Assembly (NCBI GenBank): GCA_963722965.1
Contig: CAVROX010000011.1
Coordinates: 119,765-183,764, forward strand
Source: DATLSM01 sp963722965
GTDB taxonomy: Bacteria > Actinomycetota > Thermoleophilia > Solirubrobacterales > 70-9
Reading direction: 5' to 3'
Length of the DNA: 64,000 nucleotides
In this document: positions 60,807-64,000 of the stretch, piece after piece
How positions within the stretch are numbered: position 1 is the first letter of the stretch
Layout: every line of letters starts with the position of its first letter
Notes under the pieces: model-generated
Databases searched by the model: none
Told to the model about the DNA's origin: nothing
Seen by the model: only the letters and a program-made list of their open reading frames with translations
Made by a program: the position numbers and the translations under genes

Positions 60807-61154
60807 GCCGTGCGAGCCTACGCGACCGGGGGTTCAGGGTGGCGAAGCAAGGCGAGCACATCCCACCGCGCAAGCGACAATGGAGAGCCCACAGCGATTT
60901 CCCCGGTGCGACTCGCTCAGAGAGTGAGTGGGCCCGTCCGCCGTATTCAACCCAAGCGGCGGGAAGGCAGATCGGTACGCCTTGACGCACCTCGGCGACC
61001 ACACGGATGGATAACTAAGCACTCGGCCTCAGCCCCGCCGGCCGGATCTAGAACTTCCCCTCGCCTCGAAGGCGGGATACCCAAACCCCGGCCGTCTCGA
61101 ACATTTGGCCAGGGTCGAGATCCGTCCTAGCGCGGGTGTGTGACGCTGGGCGCA
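60807..61154. other. Gene-poor stretch upstream of rnz
   Basis: No frame here has recognisable domains or initiation signals on either strand. The composition is mixed. It may contain the rnz promoter and unrecognised non-coding RNA, but I see no tRNA fold or known RNA motif. Confidence 0.5.
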
Positions 61155-61304
61155 ATGAGGTCCGTACTCCTGATTGGCGGAACACTCGCTTTGGCCGCGC
61201 GGGCTGCAGTGTTTACCCATTCTCATACGACAGGAGCTTTCGTGTGCCTTGGCGCTTTTGCGGCATGCGCGATCGGCTACCTCTGCATACGCGCCGTTCA
61301 GTGA
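61155..61304 (+). CDS. Tiny putative membrane protein (49 residues)
   Basis: The frame from ATG 61155 to TGA 61302-61304 encodes MRSVLLIGGTLALAARAAVF, a short polar break (THSHTTG), and a second hydrophobic segment FVCLGAFAACAIGYLCIRAV. Two clean hydrophobic segments in so short a frame are unlikely by chance, and a terminator-like palindrome follows 40 bases later. There is no clear ribosome binding site, so it may be leaderless. The function is unknown. Confidence 0.35.
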   Translation: MRSVLLIGGTLALAARAAVFTHSHTTGAFVCLGAFAACAIGYLCIRAVQ

Positions 61305-61718
61305 ACGGCCATCGGCCCTCGGCGCTGGTCTTGAGTGAGAGTCAGACCGCCGATCGGCGGTCTTTCCATCGACAGCTGGCCAGAGCTGTGGGCATACTTG
61401 CCGCAGGCCCACCGGCTCGGCGTAAATCATCCTCTGAAGCTGGTCGGGGGTCCCGCGGAGCCCGAAACGACGAGGCCTCCCGCTTGAGTACCCGACCGTC
61501 GTTTAGGCCTTTCGGCACTTCGAAAAAGCGGCGGGCTCCCGAAGAAGGCGCGGGTCAGTCCTTTGGGCCCGAGTTCCGGTTGCGAGCGCCGGCCAGGCTG
61601 CGCGGCGTCGCGGGGGCGACACATACAGAACAGCACTCGCGGCCTGGCGCAGCGCAGCCGTGGGCGTTTCCCGCGACCTAAACTGATCAGATCACCAGAT
61701 CAAACAGGAGTCGTTCCG
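61305..61718. other. Stretch without a supportable gene, apart from a hairpin
   Basis: This stretch holds the palindrome at 61344-61363 and GC-rich DNA whose open frames have implausible composition. I looked for RNase P, tmRNA and SRP RNA landmarks and saw none. Confidence 0.45.
61344..61365 (+). terminator. Terminator-like palindrome
   Basis: AGACCGCC and GGCGGTCT pair perfectly around GATC, followed by a short TTT. It lies 40 bases after the tiny membrane-protein frame and could terminate it. The T tract is weak. Confidence 0.5.
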
Positions 61719-62021
61719 ATGCGCGCAGCGAGTAACAACTTTGCTCCGAAGGGTTTACGCGGATGGTGGGCATCTCCCCCGCGAACCGGCATGCGGCGCA
61801 TAATCGCGCCCTTCGAGTACCGCCACCTCCGCGCCTTCGCGCGCGTGCGCATCATCAGCGGTTTCGCCTTGGTCGCCTTCGCCGGCCTCACGCTCGGGTT
61901 CGGTGGCAGCGACTGGAAGGCGTACGGGTGGGCGATGGCATTCCTGGCGCTGGCGGCGGGAAACTGGGGGTTCGCCTACTGGGAGTTGAACATCGCTCGC
62001 TCCGAAGCGTCCCGAGCCTGA
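61719..62021 (+). CDS. Small two-helix membrane protein, function unknown
   Basis: A 100-residue protein. The ATG at 61719 has a GGAG site 8 bases upstream. A basic N-terminal region (to about residue 45) is followed by two hydrophobic helices, IISGFALVAFAGLTLGF and WAMAFLALAAGNWGFAYW, and a short tail. I recognise no family. A hairpin overlapping the stop codon (62015-62038) probably terminates the transcript, so this looks like an independent single-gene unit. Confidence 0.6.
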   Translation: MRAASNNFAPKGLRGWWASPPRTGMRRIIAPFEYRHLRAFARVRIISGFALVAFAGLTLGFGGSDWKAYGWAMAFLALAAGNWGFAYWELNIARSEASRA

Positions 62022-62040
62022 CCTTTCGCGGTCAGGCTCT
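62015..62040 (+). terminator. Terminator-like hairpin at the stop of the small membrane-protein gene
   Basis: AGCCTGACC (62015-62023) pairs perfectly with GGTCAGGCT (62030-62038) around TTTCGC. The stop codon lies inside the left arm, and only a short pyrimidine tract follows. Confidence 0.55.
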
Positions 62041-62235
62041 TCCTCCGGGTTTTCGGCCGGCAAATGGAGTCGTCCAGGTTTTCGAGGCAGGATCGGAAAA
62101 CGCGATCGTCATCGCTGGATCGAATGCGAGCCCCGAAGGCCACTCCCTCAGTAGTGGCGGCATCTACGGGAACAAAGAAGCCACCGTGCTGCTGAGCGGG
62201 ATCACTTACCGCGCACAGAGCTAGGCGATGAACCG

Positions 62236-62260
62236 CCCCCTGCCCTTCGCGGGTGGGGGG
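62236..62260. terminator. GC-rich hairpin upstream of the tRNA gene
   Basis: CCCCCTGCCC (62236-62245) and GGGTGGGGGG (62251-62260) can pair over 10 positions with two G-T wobbles around TTCGC. No T tract follows. It might end transcription from the left, before the tRNA. Confidence 0.35.
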
Positions 62261-62314
62261 TTGCCCCCACGTCTTCGCCCGCATTCGGCTCTACAAAGCT
62301 AGACTCAGCCACCC

Positions 62315-62388
62315 GCGCCCGTAGCTCAGCTGGATAGAGCGCATGCCTCCGGAGCATGAGGTCACAGGTTCGAATCCTGTCGGGCGCG
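62315..62388 (+). tRNA. tRNA-Arg (anticodon CCG)
   Basis: The 74-nt cloverleaf is complete. The acceptor stem GCGCCCG pairs with CGGGCGC, the D arm contains AGCTCAGCTGGATAGAG, the anticodon stem CATGC/GCATG encloses loop CTCCGGA with anticodon CCG, and the T arm contains GGTTCGAATCC. The discriminator is G and CCA is not encoded. TAGACT at 62300-62305 is a suitable -10. It reads the CGG codon, common in such GC-rich genomes. Confidence 0.97.
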
Positions 62389-62396
62389 CTCCGCGA

Positions 62397-63193
62397 TCAG
62401 GAGGTGGGGGCGACCAGCAGCTCCGGGCCCTCGATCCCCTTGCCGACCTTGTTCAGCTTCGGGTTGGCGGGGGCGCTCGACATCCGGGCCGCCGGCAGCG
62501 GCCCGCACATCGCCACCGCCTCCTCCAGCTCCAGGTCAGGGCGCAGCCAGGCGGCCTCGGCTTCAGGACCGGGCAGGATCGCCGGCATCCGGTCGTGCAC
62601 CTTGGCGACCAGCTCGTTGGGCGTCGTGGTGACGATCGTGCAGCTGTAGAGCCAGCCGGCCTCGACGCCGTTGCCCTCCTGCCTCCCACTCCTTGCGGGT
62701 GCAGAGCCCGGCGAAGGCGAACGGCTCACCCCCGTCGACCGTGAACCGCCAGGGCTGACGCGGCTGCTTCGGGTCCTCCGCCCGCATCCACTCATAGAAG
62801 CCGTCGGCGACGATCAGGCAGCGGTGGCGGAACTTGCCGATCAGCGGCGAGTAGGCGCGGCTGGTGGTCAGGTTCTCGGCCTTGGCGTTGATCATCCGGT
62901 AGCTCACCTTCAGGTCCTTGGCCCAGCGAGGCACCAGGCCCCAGCGCATCAGCCGCGCCTCGCGCTCTCCCCGGCCGCCTCCTCGGGGTCGGGGGAGGAG
63001 CGGACGGTCAGCACCTCCTGGGTCGGGGCGACGTTGAAGCGGCCCACGCCGAGGCCGCCCGCTTTGCCCGCTCCTTGGTCGGCGGCGGCGCTCCTCCGTC
63101 GCCGCCCCGCTCCAGCGCGCGCTCAAGTTCGACCTGGAAGCGGTCGGCGATCTTCTTCGTGTCCTTGGCCGTGACCGTGAAGCGCCCGCACAT
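62397..63193 (-). pseudogene. SOS response-associated peptidase family protein (YedK/HMCES), frame broken
   Basis: The protein starts MCGRFTVTA, with the invariant Cys2 that forms a covalent bond to abasic DNA sites in this family. After slips it continues LMRWGLVPRWAKD, MINAKAENLTTSRAYSPLI, HRCLIVADGFYEWM and, in a further frame, TTTPNELVAKVHDRMPAIL (catalytic His). The total of about 265 residues is usual. It would shield abasic sites in single-stranded DNA from error-prone repair. At least two frame changes lie between about 62680 and 63070. It follows the sugar dehydratase gene with a TGATG junction. Confidence 0.85.
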
Positions 63194-64000
63194 CAGGGAC
63201 GGGCCTCCGGGGTGGCGTCCGGTACCACTCGAGGGTGCGAGCCAGGCCTTCGCGCAGCTCGACCCCGGGGCTCCAGCCGGTCAGCGCCCGCAGCTTCGCT
63301 GAGTCGACGTATTGGCGGTCGATCTCCCCCGCCGGGTTGCCGAGGCCGCGGTACTCGGGCTCAAGCGCCGAGCCCGCGACCTCGGCGACAACCTCCAACA
63401 CCTCGGCGACCGAGTGCGGCTGCTCACCCCCAGCGTTGAAGGCCTGCCCTGCGCCGGACCGCCGGCGCCGACCGCGCTCTCGACCGCAAAGTAGGCAGCG
63501 ACCGCGTCCTCGACGTGGAGGAAGTCCCGCTCGGGGCTGCCGTCGGAGCGGATCTGCGGGCGGCGGCCTTCGAGCACAGCGACGATCGCTTCCGGGATCA
63601 GGCGAGAGAAGTTTAGGTCGCCGCCGCCGTAGATATTGGCGAAGCGGGTAACCGCGACAGCCAGCCCGTAGGCTGGGGCGTAGCTGAGCGCGATCGCATC
63701 GGCAGCCGCCTTGCTCGCCTCATAGGGTGAGGCCGGGCGCAACTGCATCTCCTCGCGGTAGGGCAGCTCAGGAGCTGGGGCCGTAGGCCTTATCGGAGGA
63801 GGCGACGATGACCGCCGGGATCTCGGCCCTACGGCAGGCCTCGAGGAGGGTCCAGGTGCCGCGCACATTGATCTCGAAGGTCGCCACGGGATCAGCCATC
63901 GCCGGCCCGACCAGCGTCTGGGCGCCGAGATGGAAGACCCGTCAAACTCACCCGATCGATCGTCGCCGCAACGAGCGGGGCATCGCGAAGGTCCCCCTCC
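63193..64000 (-). pseudogene. CDP-glucose 4,6-dehydratase-like SDR, frame broken and cut by the window end
   Basis: An extended SDR missing its N-terminus at the window edge. Readable pieces are VFHLGAQTLVGPA, VATFEINVRGTWTLLEACR, SPYEASKAAADAIALSY (YxxxK-type catalytic region), VTRFANIYGGGDLNFSRLIPE and SDGSPERDFLHVEDAVAAYF. The GGGDLNFSR segment is typical of RfbG-type CDP-glucose 4,6-dehydratases, which start synthesis of 3,6-dideoxyhexoses, though dTDP- or GDP-sugar enzymes are related. Several slips occur, including one near the 3' end where the natural stop probably overlaps the next start. Confidence 0.75.

Noticed and set aside
61136..61681. 181-codon plus-strand frame in the gene-poor region
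   Set aside because: Random-looking Arg/Ser/Gly-rich composition, no hydrophobic or domain pattern, crosses a terminator-like palindrome, and conflicts with the better 49-residue frame.
60807..61718. RNase P RNA, tmRNA or SRP RNA in the gene-poor region
   Set aside because: None of the conserved landmarks of these RNAs could be recognised on either strand.
1..64000. CRISPR array, prophage, rRNA operon, replication origin
   Set aside because: No regularly spaced repeats, phage genes, rRNA sequence or DnaA-box cluster were seen.

Overview
The window is about 64 kb of very GC-rich, densely packed bacterial chromosome. The gene set (actinobacterial integration host factor mIHF, MurT/GatD, RodZ, a VKOR/DsbA pair, many GTG/TTG starts, many 1-8 nt start/stop overlaps) points to Actinobacteria. 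A Thermoleophilia/Solirubrobacterales-like lineage is my inference from gene order and protein style, not something proved here. Most of the sequence is core metabolism and information processing, not accessory DNA.

Layout. 0-4.1 kb: a collapsed permease remnant, a KdpDE-like two-component system, a PAP2 phosphatase and a membrane-anchored lipid-kinase-like protein. 4.1-5.9 kb: the one clearly foreign-looking stretch, with lower coding density, small orphan ORFs and repeats, including a 24-bp inverted-repeat pair (23/24 identical) enclosing about 1.2 kb without a transposase. 5.9-11.2 kb (minus strand): ChrA, then an envelope redox/folding group (DsbA, VKOR, a secreted protein, a hydrolase, peroxiredoxin, cyclophilin). 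11.3-15.6 kb (plus): a lipid kinase, MurT, a methyltransferase and GatD, translationally coupled. 15.6-21.7 kb: metallohydrolases, an MFS exporter, dut, hflX and an NAD(P)-dependent epimerase. 21.7-31.8 kb (minus): dapL, dapF, miaA, miaB, recA, cinA, rodZ, ftsK. 31.9-34.1 kb (plus): an MprAB-like two-component system ended by a strong terminator. 34.2-48.3 kb (minus): an RNA-metabolism/translation cluster rimP-nusA-infB-rbfA-nrnA-truB-ribF-rpsO-pnp, then an M16 peptidase, dapB, dapA and rnj. 48.4-60.8 kb (minus): coaBC, rpoZ, gmk, mihF and a pyrimidine operon pyrR-pyrB-pyrC-carA-carB-pyrK-pyrD behind a PyrR-binding leader, plus rnz. 60.8-62.4 kb: sparse DNA with two small membrane-protein genes and tRNA-Arg(CCG). 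62.4-64 kb: a YedK/HMCES-type protein and a CDP-glucose 4,6-dehydratase-like gene running off the window.

How the genes work together. dapA, dapB, dapL and dapF would make meso-diaminopimelate by the aminotransferase route. MurT/GatD would amidate the peptidoglycan stem peptide. RodZ and FtsK act in shape and division. The pyr cluster covers UMP synthesis up to orotate under PyrR control. NusA, IF2, RbfA, RimP, TruB, S15, PNPase, NrnA and RNase J cover transcription elongation, ribosome assembly and RNA decay.

Reading frames are broken in dapL, dapF, recA, ftsK, infB, pyrD, pyrK, carB and the two last genes. The breaks come as single-base slips clustered in blocks, many of them inside the best-conserved domains, while neighbouring genes are fully open. 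I read this as an assembly or sequencing artefact, not decay. The most interesting biology is the kinase-murT-methyltransferase-gatD unit, the zinc-knuckle-like extension on NusA beside a half-length RimP, the pnp leader hairpin, and the inverted-repeat island at 4.6-5.8 kb.
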